From: Hippopus hippopus
Lineage: Eukaryota; Mollusca; Bivalvia; Cardiida; Cardiidae
Direction: 5' to 3'
Assembly (NCBI GenBank): GCA_946811185.2
Contig: OX328097.1
Location: forward strand, 60,789,063 to 60,853,062
Length of the DNA: 64,000 bases
Shown here: positions 50,853 to 61,084 of the stretch, piece after piece
Layout: each line of letters begins with the position of its first letter
Numbering within the stretch: the stretch's first letter is position 1
Notes under the pieces: generated by a model
Databases searched by the model: none
The model's input: the letters and a program-made list of their open reading frames with translations, nothing else
Told to the model about the DNA's origin: nothing
Made by a program: the position numbers and the translations under genes

Positions 50853-50858
50853 AAATAG
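49494..50858 (+). CDS. LINE endonuclease ORF (EEP/APE-like), lacking reverse transcriptase
   Basis: The frame opens directly after the ORF1 TAG and has no ATG before the first catalytic motif. The endonuclease nicks target DNA to prime reverse transcription. Motifs in order (residue 1 taken as the Leu codon at 49554): LNVNGLKRR (1-9), CETHID with the catalytic Glu (about 29), KSGGIGAYVS, ILYIPPESSR, LAGDTNGRVG with the Asp/Asn pair (about 141/143), SVIDYVI with an Asp (about 236), and FSDGHNALSW with the final His (about 264). The D-x-H spacing has one extra residue compared with the usual SDH. After the domain comes a KPWFGPRCHKAR stretch typical of the linker before reverse transcriptase, then the frame runs into the target-site duplication and ends. 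It is a 3'-truncated ORF2, not a complete one. Confidence 0.85.
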   Translation, partial: EIGGNVSSLKNKKNILKCTCLNVNGLKRRVNYPDFCDFVCSSDIFCVCETHIDNSDIVDINNYTFIAKNRSRHYKRKSGGIGAYVSNDIGKYVNLIENDSDYVLWISIDKAFLHYDENVILGILYIPPESSRFFSTDEFEEMQSEISYKCNENKYVYLAGDTNGRVGAMRDFVISDPHLQNLFDIDGETQSQFYKYEILNELSINLQRNTKDKQSNSHGYRLLDICKTNDMFILNGRLFLDRDTGQYTFRDRSVIDYVIATAECFKNIAHFEVVETDSLFSDGHNALSWHINSKQSIDPSTEFPSSEPQLLNQRPPWSQSMEQNFASYINQEQIENILSQLNSYPHSQETIDYISKELQLIFQDAAIKSSQNITSRNRPKSERHYPMNKPWFGPRCHKARTAYHSAKNIYNKNKSESNRTNLQKTSKEYKRTMNHFINKTKLKNEQKLRTKNSK

Positions 50859-50891
50859 TAAATGTCTTTTACTCATTATTTTAAACAACTC
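50853..50891 (+). repeat. Right target-site duplication of the LINE insertion
   Basis: 39 bases identical to 48116-48154. Its first six bases, AAATAG, supply the last Lys codon and the stop of the endonuclease ORF. Downstream sequence continues into an F1 repeat end (CTTACCAAACGACAAA). Confidence 0.9.
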
Positions 50892-51010
50892 TCTTACCAA
50901 ACGACAAATTTTTGGACTTGAACAAGTCCAAAGTATATGCAGACGACTAGTCAAATAAATGGTGGTATTTGTCTTTCAACGGCTTGAAAACAGTAAGAAA
51001 CATTCTTCCG
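50892..51010 (-). mobile_element. F1 remnant at the LINE target site
   Basis: TCTTACCAAACGACAAATTT, TGGACTTGAAC, then a collapsed hairpin. Its outer end lies in the right LINE target duplication. Confidence 0.6.
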
Positions 51011-51656
51011 ACAATATTTTCTATAACATCCAGTACTTTGGACAACATTTAGTCTAAGCCAATAGTTGCTTTTTTGACATAAACATCGTCGAAACAACGC
51101 CATACGGCGACAGAGGAGTTATTGACTATCCCCAATCCTCAAAAGAAAAAAATAAGCCGAGATGGGAATCTTGCCAGCGACCTGGGGTTTCAAGCGTTAT
51201 ATGTTACCGACTGTTTTCTACAATACGGAAAGTAGATGAATGAGTACAGTATTGTCTGAATTATTTGTGTCGTGATTTTGCTGCCCTAAAAGCGTGAATT
51301 GATGTCTTGAGCTTTGCCATTCGCTTCTTGCAAAGAACTCAAATCAGCCTGAATTTAGGTCCTCGAAAACATGTTGAAAGACCGGAACATTGTGTGACAT
51401 TCTCCTTTTTTCGATTTTCAAAGACACAATAAACATAAGTGCAAAGAATGAAAGGCTACCTGTTTCTTGAGATGTTTTAAGCCTATATTTTCAGAGCCGG
51501 AAGACCAACACTATTTATTAGAGCCTTTGGCTCCGAATATGAAGTTAATTAACCGTAATATTGAACGGTGAAGATCAGAGTTAGACAGGGTGTGATGAAA
51601 ATTCTTAAAAGCAATGTAAGTTAATGGAAGTCTTTTAATTAATCGATATGGTGTAG

Positions 51657-51873
51657 TTAATTTTTTACCCGTATTTTTATGACTCTGCGGAAGAAAGAAA
51701 AACTTTTTATGAGATAGCGGAAGCAGAGTCATGATTTGAAAACACATTTTTCTATCGTTCAAAGACGAATTCAGCCATAAGTTTATGAGCAATATTTGAT
51801 TTGTTGTGTACAAGCTTTTAGTTTTGGACATATCAGAAATTTTGTCGTTTGGTAAAGATATAATCTCTAACAC
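51657..51873 (+). mobile_element. F1 copy, hairpin largely lost
   Basis: TTAATTTTTTACCCGTATT to GTCGTTTGGTAAAGATA. Confidence 0.6.
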
Positions 51874-52010
51874 GTCTGCATATTTCTTGTAGGACAAAAA
51901 ATTGAAATGATAAAAACTGTTTTTGACAGGACTGATGGAGTATTTTGGAGGTATCAAGGGAAATAATCGACCCACGTTTCCTACTTTAGCCTGTCTTTGT
52001 TGAGTTGGGG

Positions 52011-52100
52011 AAAAAAAGTAACCTTTATAATGATGGATTATTGATGACTCATGTAAAAAAATAGTAACCTTTATAATAATGGATTATTGAGGACTCATGT
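52011..52100 (+). repeat. Tandem duplication of about 50 bp
   Basis: GTAACCTTTATAATGATGG and GTAACCTTTATAATAATGG begin two adjacent units ending GACTCATGT. Confidence 0.8.
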
Positions 52101-52111
52101 CTTATTTACCC

Positions 52112-52257
52112 TTAACACCCTCATCGCCATAGGCGAAAACAGGGGATTTTGTGAACGGCATAGATCAGCATCAGATTGCAACATTCTGTGCAGTCTGATC
52201 TTGATCTACACTGTTCGCAAAAGGTTAGTGAGTCGTGCTTAGCAGCCTAAGGGTTAA
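52112..52257 (-). mobile_element. F2 element
   Basis: TTAACACCCTCATCGCC to TAGCAGCCTAAGGGTTAA. Left arm as in the 35141-35345 subfamily, right arm as in typical F2. Confidence 0.7.
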
Positions 52258-52599
52258 AATGCTGAATGATTTACTACCAATTTTCTACCCAACAGGTAAA
52301 ACCTATAAAGTTGCGATTTCTAGGTTCTTTTTGTCGGTAAAATCTCGCAAAGTTGGATTGTGACATTAGATAAGATAGCATGTTCGGTGCAGTGTCTGCA
52401 AAAGCACCTTGGCTTGTGCTTAACAACCTAAGGAAAAAAATATGATAATTAAAACAGACATGAAATTATCAGAAAATTGCGATTTCAAAACCGCTATGTC
52501 ACAGTATTTCACGAAACACCAACCAGCGTAAAGCCAAAATCAGACTGCACGTACACTTCAATCTGATATTAATCTACACTGTCCGATAAGGGAAATAGA

Positions 52600-53412
52600 A
52601 TTGTTGCGTTCTTGTCACACAAAGTGCTAATGTATTCTAATTACACGGAAGCATGTCAAAGCATTTTATCCAGGTTTTATTTTCCGGCATAATAATGACA
52701 AACACGCACGTCTGTATTGGCGTGACATCTGCATGGTTATTGAACGGTTGGAAATCAATCGATATGGTTTCAGTAAAGATGTATTCTTTTGCTTCTCTTG
52801 ACCTTATTTGTTGTTGAGGTCTGGCTTTGTGCTTTTCCTCTGAGCTTTTTTTTTTCCTAAACCTGACAGTTTGGTTATCCACCATGGATTTCTTGGTGGA
52901 AGAGATCCAAAATCACTTTTTCCGATAGAAATCCATATGTTTTTTGCGAATATTTCACTTGCATATTGCACTCTGTTGACCTCCATTCATTAACTTGCCT
53001 CATTACATTAATTTGGCTGCTTTACCATGTTGTTTGTTATCGAATAGCTTATCAAGGTAATTAGAGATAGCATCTTATCTATACGTCCGGTTTCTCTTTG
53101 TATACCAATGGTAGACGGAAATATTTGGCATCACTTCTTCCAGGTGTGCATTGCGTAATTTAGAGGAGCAGACTAGAATGACACTTATCCTTTCTCGTCA
53201 TTTTCTTTTTGTGGGAGGGGCTGGGTGGTGGGTGGCGGGTTAGGTTTCAGATCATTTTCATAGCCAGGATCGAGCACCTTTCAGTTTTTCTGTCACGGTT
53301 TGTGAACACTGTTCATAGAAGCAGAATTTAAATGATTATACCCCGGATTACTTAGGATTTAGTGGGAGGATACCAATGGAATTTGTTGCTTACAACTGCA
53401 TTTTTACATCCT
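52600..53412. other. Nothing recognised
   Basis: Unique-looking sequence with a G-rich patch (GGGTGGTGGGTGGCGGG near 53223). No exon or named repeat. Confidence 0.45.
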
Positions 53413-53620
53413 TTAACCCGTTAGCACACAATTTTGAGTTTTGACGACTCTTAGAAAGAAATCGTTCTAAAAACATTGTGGAACCAGTATTTTCTTTTCT
53501 TTTTTCCAGTGTTTTCTGCCTTTCTAAGACAAACGCTATTCTTTGTACTACATTTAATTTGTAGCCTGCAAATGCTTTCAATTTCAACAGGTCTGAAAAT
53601 TGTTTTGTGAAGAGTTACAG
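53413..53620 (+). mobile_element. F1 copy
   Basis: TTAACCCGTTAGCACACAAT to TTTGTGAAGAGTTA; hairpin degraded. Confidence 0.7.
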
Positions 53621-54021
53621 AAGATGGTATCAAGGTCGATATCCCTCTAACCTCGCATAGATTATTGCCGCTGATTGTCCTGACTAAAAGTTTGGCCTTT
53701 AGTCATAGAGTACGGATAGAATGAATGGGAGATTTCCGTAGAAAACAATAATGTATTATTTAGCGCTAATGAACCTTATTTCACGTGTAATCTAATTATC
53801 CCAGCTAATTAAGGTATACTCATTGATCATTATTAGTCATTATCATGAATATGGTACAATGATATCTGCCGCCGAAACAGTCCTGGCACTTGCAAGACTG
53901 ATATGCACGTCTGGCAAGACATACTTCATTAATTTCAGTATGTTCATAGTAAAATACATGTATATTTCATTTACATGCACATAATATTATCATGAAATTT
54001 AGTACAGCACATGGTAATATT

Positions 54022-54240
54022 GAGCGGCGTTCTGGAAAAAGGTTGTTTAATAGGTATTCGTATTGCATTCCATCTTGCCTAAAACCGACTGAACCATGAG
54101 GTAGAATAGTCCTTTGACATGCAGAAAATTTACCAATAGCAAACAGTTTCGACCAATGTCAGCATGCGCTGTGCAGGCTGACCCTTGTCGATAATTTTTG
54201 CAGATGCATTTAACCACCTTTTCTCAAAGCATGACTTAAT
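54022..54240 (+). mobile_element. F3 element
   Basis: From GAGCGGCGTTCTGG to AAAGCATGACTTAA. A stretch around the GGATCCAT block is missing. Confidence 0.75.
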
Positions 54241-54670
54241 TCTATTACATGTATTTAAATAAAAAGTTAAATATAATGGGTATGTATTCAATTTTTCAAC
54301 TAGTCTTTGACCAAGGCTCGTTTGCCCACTCATAGCAGTGTATAAGATATACAGCTCGAAATGCACATGGTTGCAAGTTCGAATCTAGCGTCAAACATAT
54401 CAACTTTTCCTTAATTTGTTGTTGGTCTTCGTGGCGAAAATCCGCTATTCACCGATTAACTCTGACAGCACATTTCACGACTTTTACTGCCTTTCACGGC
54501 AGCCAGCCTATGACAAGATCAGATTGCAAAGAACGTGCGGTTTCATCTCTGATTTATCCTGTCCGATTTGCAAAGATACTCTGGCCAAAAGCGTTTAAAA
54601 ATATTTCTAAATTGCCTAGTCCTTATTCTAGACCGAAATTGCTTCTTAGATTTATTTGGCGCGTTGAGGT

Positions 54671-54883
54671 TTAACCCTTTGGCTGCTAAGCGCGACTCAC
54701 TGACCTTTTGCGGATAGTGTAGATCAAGATCAGACTGCACAGAAAGTGCAGTCTGATCTTGGATCTACACTTTCCGATAAGGAGATATCTTTCCCAAATA
54801 TAGTTTTTCGAAATAACAAAAACTTTGGTTTTTATCATCGGCCCTAAATTTCTATTTCATTTAATTAGCAGTATAAGGTTTAA
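54671..54883 (+). mobile_element. F2 element, well preserved
   Basis: TTAACCCTTTGGCTGCTAAG to TTAGCAGTATAAGGTTTAA. The core AAGATCAGACTGCACAG faces GTGCAGTCTGATCTTGG. Confidence 0.85.
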
Positions 54884-55439
54884 GATGGTTTTTATAGTGG
54901 CTTAAACTGGGAAGGCTGGCAGTGGCTTGGAAAGAAAGTTTCGTGAGTTGGATTTCACACCGTACTTTTATCAGAATCAACCTTAAAATTTCAATAAGTG
55001 GACCTCGCACAGTTTAATTCATACTTTTAAAACAAAGGGGGTGGGGCGGAGACTGGCTTACATTCACATACATGTATATGCACAGGAAATCATTGAAGTA
55101 CTTGACTTTCAATGACTTTGTTCCGCTGTTGTCAATCTGACTATACATATCGTCTCTAAATCTAACCCCCCCCCCCCACTCCCCATGATAACGGTCCCTG
55201 TGAAAAGTCTCAACTAGACAGAAAATTCAGACGAAAAAAGTTTTCAAAAAGGCAGGGACTATAAGCCTTGGAGTGGTAGCAAAACTTTTTTTTAAAGCTG
55301 TTTTTGTAGATTTCAGACTACCTTTTTTTGCAGGCAATATGGATCAAGACTAGACTGGACCGAATGTGTAGTCTGATCTTGGATCTATATTGTCCACTAT
55401 CTTGTGAAATGTTCCGGCGAAATATCCTAAGATTGCGAT

Positions 55440-55676
55440 ATGGCTTGCAACACGCGAAAAGGAGCATTCAGACATTTGCATAAAGTGTTGTCTCGGATCA
55501 GCCTGCACAGACCGCGCAGGCTAATCCGAGACGGCACTTTACGACTACATTAGAATTTGTGCTACAGTAGACTTGTGCAAAACAGAAAATTACATAAAAA
55601 ACGGAAAGTGTCGTTTCGATCCGAGACGACACTTTATGCAAATGTCCGAATGCCCCTTTTCGCGTGTTGCAAGCCA
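55440..55676. mobile_element. F4 inverted-repeat element, second copy
   Basis: Ends TGGCTTGCAACACGCGAAAA and TTTTCGCGTGTTGCAAGCCA. The first core is intact (CAGCCTGCACAGACCGCG); the second is reduced to TCGATCCGAGACG. Confidence 0.8.
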
Positions 55677-55974
55677 ATTATTTTGATTAATTTCCTGTTT
55701 GAAAAGGTCATTTCCTCTATGTAGCACCTGAAGCGTTGATGGCCACCAGCATTTTCCAACAGTCACAAAGTTTGGAAAGCCTTCTGCATCAGGGCCGTAA
55801 AAAAGCACTGGAATCTGGAATGTTTAGAAGATAAAAAGAGTGGGGTCCGTGTAATAATAAGTAGTATATCCTTCTATTTGTATTGCATGTCGAGTCAAAA
55901 TACCAGTAAGTGGACCCATGTCAATTTTTCCTGTCCTTTCCGACCATCAATTCATTCATTTATTACGAGGTATA

Positions 55975-56480
55975 CATGTACAGTCAAACCACTTTAGACC
56001 GACACACATAGTAAATTATAAAGGTTGAGTTCGGTCCGTAACTTCAACTACATGTTTCATTCGGACGTTAACATCGTTAGAACGACACCATTTGTTACAG
56101 GATATCTTCTGTCGGCAACTGAAAACCTCCTTAGAACCACAATTTGACATAGAGTAGGCTCGATCCTTTTAAACGGATATTGAGACCCATGTTTACCTCG
56201 TTAAAATGGACTTTCATTGTTACATTTAGGTTCCGTCGGTAGGTCGGTCACTGAAACTGTCGTTGTAATATTCAGATCGACCTTAACCTGGTAAGTGCGA
56301 CACTCTTGATTACAGTGTAAGATTGGTTAGTAATTAAGGTCTACGGCCCCTGACTCATCGGTAATATCGACGTTTTCGTAAAGGTTATTCGGCCAGTCCC
56401 GGCAGCTTCCGTCCTTTAATATGAGAGTTAGGGGCCGTATACCTTAAAACCGACGTTAAACTTGTCTAAAGACTTTTTGT
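55975..56480. repeat. Degenerate tandem-like region
   Basis: Words like CGTTAGAACGACACC, CCTTAGAACCACA and CGTTAAAATGGACTT recur every 50-80 bases, most followed by TTGTTACA-like text. It may be a very old tandem array; no ends are visible. Confidence 0.35.
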
Positions 56481-56707
56481 TTTAATTGTATTATATGCGG
56501 CTTATACCAGTACTACAGTCATATCGTGATGGTGATAACTTTTTTCTGGTATTTTCCAACACTTTGCTTGCGTTCTAAAATGCCTTGCCAGAGGAAACGT
56601 CAACTTCACCTGATTTTCTTATTACAAATCCAACGCCCTAGCTACTGAGTTACGTAGGATCCCTTTTTAGATAAGTAAGCAGTAGTCGCTCTAAATAAGC
56701 CGCTTTC

Positions 56708-56940
56708 TAGTACAAGGAGGTTTAATGTATCTCCCTGATGTATTATACCACGCAAGAAATCACATCAGTATCATGGATCTATTTTGTTTAACATGCAAAC
56801 TAAATAATGAGATAGAATCGTCCTTGGACATGCAGAACATTTACAAATTACCCATAGCAAAAAAATCAAGTTCGACCCAAGTCAGCCTGCACGGACTCTT
56901 TGTAGATACATTAGCCCCCTTTTCGTAGAGGATGGCTCAA
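56708..56940 (+). mobile_element. F3 element, core half-deleted
   Basis: GGAGGTTTAATGTATCTCC to GAGGATGGCTCA. The second half of the core palindrome is missing after GTCAGCCTGCACGGACTC. Confidence 0.7.
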
Positions 56941-57066
56941 ATATACGTATTTATGCCCCACCTGTTTTTATGTCTTCATAACCTCTAAGTAGATAAAAAG
57001 TAGCTGGGTTCCACAGTATGATGTAAGGTGTTTTTTTTTTTTTTTTTAAAGGAGAGCTGTACAACC

Positions 57067-57279
57067 TTAAACCCTTATCCTGCTCAATAACTAAAATGAA
57101 ATTTTCAATTCGATACTAAAAACTCAAATATTGCTATTTCAAAGGTATGTTTTGGGGAATAATATCTCCTTATCGGACAGTGTAGATCCAAGATCAGACT
57201 GCACATTCTGTGCAGTCTGATCTTGATCTATGCTGTCCGCAAAAGGTCAGTGAGTCGCGCTTAGCAGCCTAAGGGTTAA
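57067..57279 (-). mobile_element. F2 element, well preserved
   Basis: TTAAACCCTTATCCTGCTC to TTAGCAGCCTAAGGGTTAA. The core GATCAGACTGCACATTC faces TGTGCAGTCTGATC. Confidence 0.85.
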
Positions 57280-57288
57280 TCAAACTAT

Positions 57289-57400
57289 CTCGTGATCTCA
57301 CAACCCTGAGGAAGAAGACCTTTGAAAACATTTGGGGAAAAGAAGAAAATGTTGGTTATCAGCATTTTCTCCTTTTCAAATATTTTTGGTTATCTTTCAT
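57289..57400 (+). mobile_element. F1 fragment
   Basis: GATCTCACAACCCTGAGGAA then hairpin GAAGAAAATGTTGGTTATC; right half replaced. Confidence 0.6.
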
Positions 57401-57518
57401 GGACAAGTCTCATCATATAGATATAATACTGCATTATTTATCATCTTAAAATGCTTTGCATTATGCAAAGCACCATACACATGCTTTTGTGGGCAGTATA
57501 GATCTGAGACCAGAATCT

Positions 57519-57662
57519 GTATTCACCAACCATTATCGAGAACATTCTTGATCCAGTTATTACTTTTTAAAGTAACACTACTTCTGATTGGCTAAACCAT
57601 TTGGTTTAGCCAATCAGAAGTTGTGTTACTTTCTAATTCAGAAAAATTCTTTAGAATAAGAC
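57519..57662. mobile_element. F5 palindromic element
   Basis: GTATTCACCAACCATTATC start; the centre TGGCTAAACCATTTGG with TTTAGCCAATCAG is a perfect palindrome. The right outer arm is cut off after AATAAGACAAGG. Confidence 0.8.
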
Positions 57663-58228
57663 AAGGTGAGGTAGTAGACCCCTAACGCTTCTAGTGCAAC
57701 ATGGAATAAAATTTCTTGTCAGTTGATATATAAGGATTTATACTGATATAACACTTTTGCACATTTTTAACTTACCAGAAATTCCTTTGGTGTCTATCTT
57801 GAAATTATTTGTTGATACTTTTGTTAGTTTCCTGAAAAGGGAGGTAATTATTATCTCCTTTTGTAATGAGAATATAGTGGTTTTAGATTTATAAATGATA
57901 ATTCTAAGAAGGAAAAAAAAGGAAAAAGTGGCTCGGTTAAAGTAGTAGTACAATAATACTCATTTTTAATCATAGCAAATTTTGTAGGATAATATTATAG
58001 TGGAAATAGATGTTTTTTTTTTCTATTAGAGGTCTATGACCTTAAGAGTGCAAGCTGACCCAAGACTTTCCGAATATTTGAACCCAGAAGAGAATCTTTA
58101 TATCTCTTATCTTTAGATAATTTTCGCTAGAATATCACACAAAAAAAGATCCGAATAACTGACTGCACGATCTGCGTGGCCTGACCTTGTCTCAAATACA
58201 ACCAATTTTGCGTGTGGCATCCTTGAGA
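57663..58228. other. Nothing recognised
   Basis: AT-rich sequence between an F5 and an F1 copy, with no coding or repeat signal. Confidence 0.45.
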
Positions 58229-58460
58229 CTAACTCTTTACCAAACGATAAAACTTCAGAATTGTCCGGAAATTAAATGCACTCGCAGACGACAAAATTAA
58301 ATGTTGTTCGAATGATGGAATTTGTCTCCGAAAGAGTAGAAAACATTGTGGGAAAAGGAGAAAATGCTGGTTACCAGCATTTTCTCCTTTTCCCACAATC
58401 GTTTCAAAAGCCCTTTTCTCCAAAGTTGATTAAGTATGGGATCGTGTGGGAAAGGGTTAA
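58229..58460 (-). mobile_element. F1 copy, complete
   Basis: CTAACTCTTTACCAAACGAT to GTGTGGGAAAGGGTTAA. The hairpin is nearly perfect. Confidence 0.9.
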
Positions 58461-58794
58461 CTCCATGAGCACCACAATGTGATTATTTTCAGTCAATGTA
58501 AAGGAATTCAAAGGGCTCTTTAGGGGCCTGAATACTAGTATCTCATTAAAAAGTGGACTGTGTGGATCCATGATCAGACAGCACCTTCTGTGCAGTCTGA
58601 TCCTTGATCCACACAATTTGCAAATGCATCTACGGTGTTGACCTGGAGGCAAAGGATTAGATTTCCCAATTTTCTTGTTTCTACCGGCTTATTGACGTTC
58701 ATTACAAATTGGCCATTTCTATCACAAGCGCACCTGTCCTTACTAACACCCTTTCCACCTCGTGACTATATATCGAGTTTCGTTTATTATTCGT

Positions 58795-58975
58795 ACCCCT
58801 TTGGTTGTAAAGCGCAACTTATTGCTCCCTTGCGGACAGTGTAGATCAAGATCAGAATGAAAACAACGTGCAATTTGATTATTGATCTACACTGTCCAGT
58901 ACGGCAGTAGTTTTACTAGCAAAAAGGATTTTTAAATCGCAGTACTTTGGACATTTACTATTTAATTCCTCTCTC
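58795..58975 (+). mobile_element. F2 element, diverged
   Basis: CCCTTTGGTTGTAAAGCGC start and core GTAGATCAAGATCAGAATG facing TTGATTATTGATCTACAC. Ends degraded. Confidence 0.55.
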
Positions 58976-58994
58976 ACCGCTTATAAATAACACT

Positions 58995-59235
58995 GTAACA
59001 ACATTGTTTATGCAGAAAAGCAGCCAGTGGCAAAGAATGAATGTTTTGCATGCTACTTCAGCAGAAATAGTAGAAATGCACGGATAGGTGCTCAAGCTGC
59101 AATGGCGTGACTGAAATCATGTTAGAAACCCATTAAATCATTAATAAATAGTTCAATCCGTCCATCCATCCATCCACCCACCCAATCCATCCATCCATCC
59201 ATCCACCCATCCGTCCATCAATCAATCGATCGATT

Positions 59236-59266
<31 letters not shown>

Positions 59267-59360
59267 CAAACAAACAATAAATCAATCAATCAGTCAATCA
59301 ATCAGTCAGTCAGTTAATCAATCAATTAATCAATCAATCAACCAACCAACCAATCAATCT
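58995..59360 (+). mobile_element. SINE fragment with expanded tail
   Basis: The body resembles 44338-44640 (AGCAGCCAGTGGCAAAGAAT, GGCGTGACTGAAATCATG). It runs into a long simple-sequence tail of ATCC units followed by AATC units at about 59155-59350. Confidence 0.7.
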
Positions 59361-59524
59361 TGTTTACCGATTACTTCGCTTTGTAAAAGTCTTTATTCAA
59401 CCTCCTCATCATGAGCGATTCAAGGAGTTACAGAACCAAATTATTAGAATAGCAGACACGTGAATGTAGAATTACTCACTCGACAAAGAGGCGCGGATTC
59501 CTAACTATGGACGAAATCTTCTCC

Positions 59525-59754
59525 ATAACCCTTTACAAATCAGTCCCACGTTTTGACAAAACTGTGATAGAAGCCTTTTGAAAACACCGTGGAAAAAGGA
59601 GAAAATGCTGGTAACCAGCATTTTCTCCTTTTCTCACGTGTTCTGTCCATTCAAAGACAATACATGTATCTTTAAAGAAGCAAGATTTAATTTGTCATCT
59701 GCAAATGTTCTCAACATGGGCTGGTCTACAATTCTGTCGTTTGGTAAAGAGTTG
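59525..59754 (+). mobile_element. F1 copy
   Basis: ATAACCCTTTACAAATCAG to TTTGGTAAAGAGTTGAA; hairpin good. Confidence 0.8.
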
Positions 59755-59792
59755 AACGAATCTTTTTCTGACAAAGAGAAGAGTGATCCCAG

Positions 59793-60020
59793 TTAGCTCT
59801 TTACCACATAATCCTGAATTTTAAACGAGTCTAAAACAGAGCGCATAAAGCAAATCTAGGAATAGGAGATAATGCAGGTAACCAACAGTCAATCCATTTC
59901 CAACAATGTTTTCTATCACTTCAAAGACAAATCGCATCATTTGAGCCACTATGAATTTCTCGTCTGCAAATGCATTCAGTTTGGAAAAGTCTAAGATTTT
60001 GTCGACTGGTAAAGAGTTTA
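59793..60020 (+). mobile_element. F1 copy
   Basis: TTAGCTCTTTACCACATAATC to GACTGGTAAAGAGTTTA; hairpin degraded. Confidence 0.75.
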
Positions 60021-60137
60021 CTCTTTCAAAGCTTGACATTACTGCTTGAAAAGCTATTGAAACTTGAAATGGTGTTGCACAAGACAAACAAAGCATTGTA
60101 GGAAAAAGAGAGAAATCCAGTTTGGCTCTGTAGTGAA

Positions 60138-60525
60138 GTTGTAGAAATCGCAAACAGGACGCCCTGGGTTTGATCCTCATTCGAGATACTAATATTGTTG
60201 GCAAGGCACTTAGACTCTGAAATCCAAAACGCGGGTGAATAAGCTGTCGTTGTGATATGACTGAATGTTTAAGGATAGGGCACCCTAATGAGATTCTTGT
60301 AACATCGCTTTTCATCGCCGAAAAAAACGTACGGATTCGGCTAAGACTCCGGTAATCCGTAATCGATCGGCCGATAGACGCTGCTTCCCCGCATCGATTA
60401 CGGATTACTCGAGCCTTAGCCGAATCCATACGATTTTGGCGATGAAAGGCGATGTTACACGAATCCCATTAGGATGACCTATCCTTAAGCGCTTAAGCGG
60501 CGTAAAAAAGCATTCAGCCAATCAA
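60138..60525 (+). mobile_element. SINE split by a foldback element
   Basis: SINE body with B-box-like GGTTTGATCC and GATATGACTGAATG up to 60268. It resumes after the foldback (60489) with GGCGTAAAAAAGCATTCAG and a CAATC tail. Confidence 0.7.
60269..60488. mobile_element. 220-bp foldback element nested in a SINE
   Basis: Ends TTAAGGATAGG and CCTATCCTTAA. Two arms of about 95 bp match as reverse complements at roughly 85% by eye (GGATTCGGCTAAG facing CTTAGCCGAATCC, TAATCCGTAATCGAT facing ATCGATTACGGATTA), separated by about 35 bases. SINE sequence resumes on its right side. Confidence 0.85.
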
Positions 60526-60562
60526 TTAGTGGGAAAAAAGGAATGGCTGGTACAAATAGATT

Positions 60563-60826
60563 TGAGCCATGCTCGGGCAAAAGCAGCTTTGGTGTATCTC
60601 CGTGATGCATTTTACCAATCATCACATAATAATGGATCCATGAAATCAATTTTGTCTAAGTCGCCTAGTAATCAGGTAGACTGGTCCCTTGACACGCAGA
60701 AAACTGACCAATAGCAAAAAAGGTTTTAGGTTTCGACTCAGGTCAGCCTGCGCGGAATGCACGGACTGACCTTTTTCGATACTTTTTGCAGATGCATTAA
60801 ACTTCTTTTCACAGAGCATAGCTGTT
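60563..60826 (+). mobile_element. F3 element
   Basis: TGAGCCATGCTCGGGC through ATAATGGATCCATGAAATC and AGCCTGCGCGGAATGCACGG to CACAGAGCATAGCTG. Confidence 0.8.
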
Positions 60827-61084
60827 TTATTTTGTTTTCATTTTCATTGCAGAAGGTGGTGTACCGCTCACGATATATCGGTCCAAGGCATGTGACAGTA
60901 TTGTATGTCCACCTATTGTGGTCTATTTTCATGGCGGAGGGAATGTGGTAGGGTGCAGAGAGACTCATAGTAACGTGTGTAAAATACTGTCCAGGTAATT
61001 GCTTCTTTCGCTTTTTTCGAAAATGTTTCAATTTAGAGGAATTTGTGTCAATACTGACGAACTTTCAGTCATAACTAAGAAAGT

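Noticed and set aside
51511..51975. 154-codon minus-strand open frame
   Set aside because: Overlaps an F1 copy, has low-complexity composition, and no recognised domain or splice signals.
59821..60429. 202-codon minus-strand open frame
   Set aside because: It runs through an F1 copy, a SINE and a foldback element, none of which is coding.
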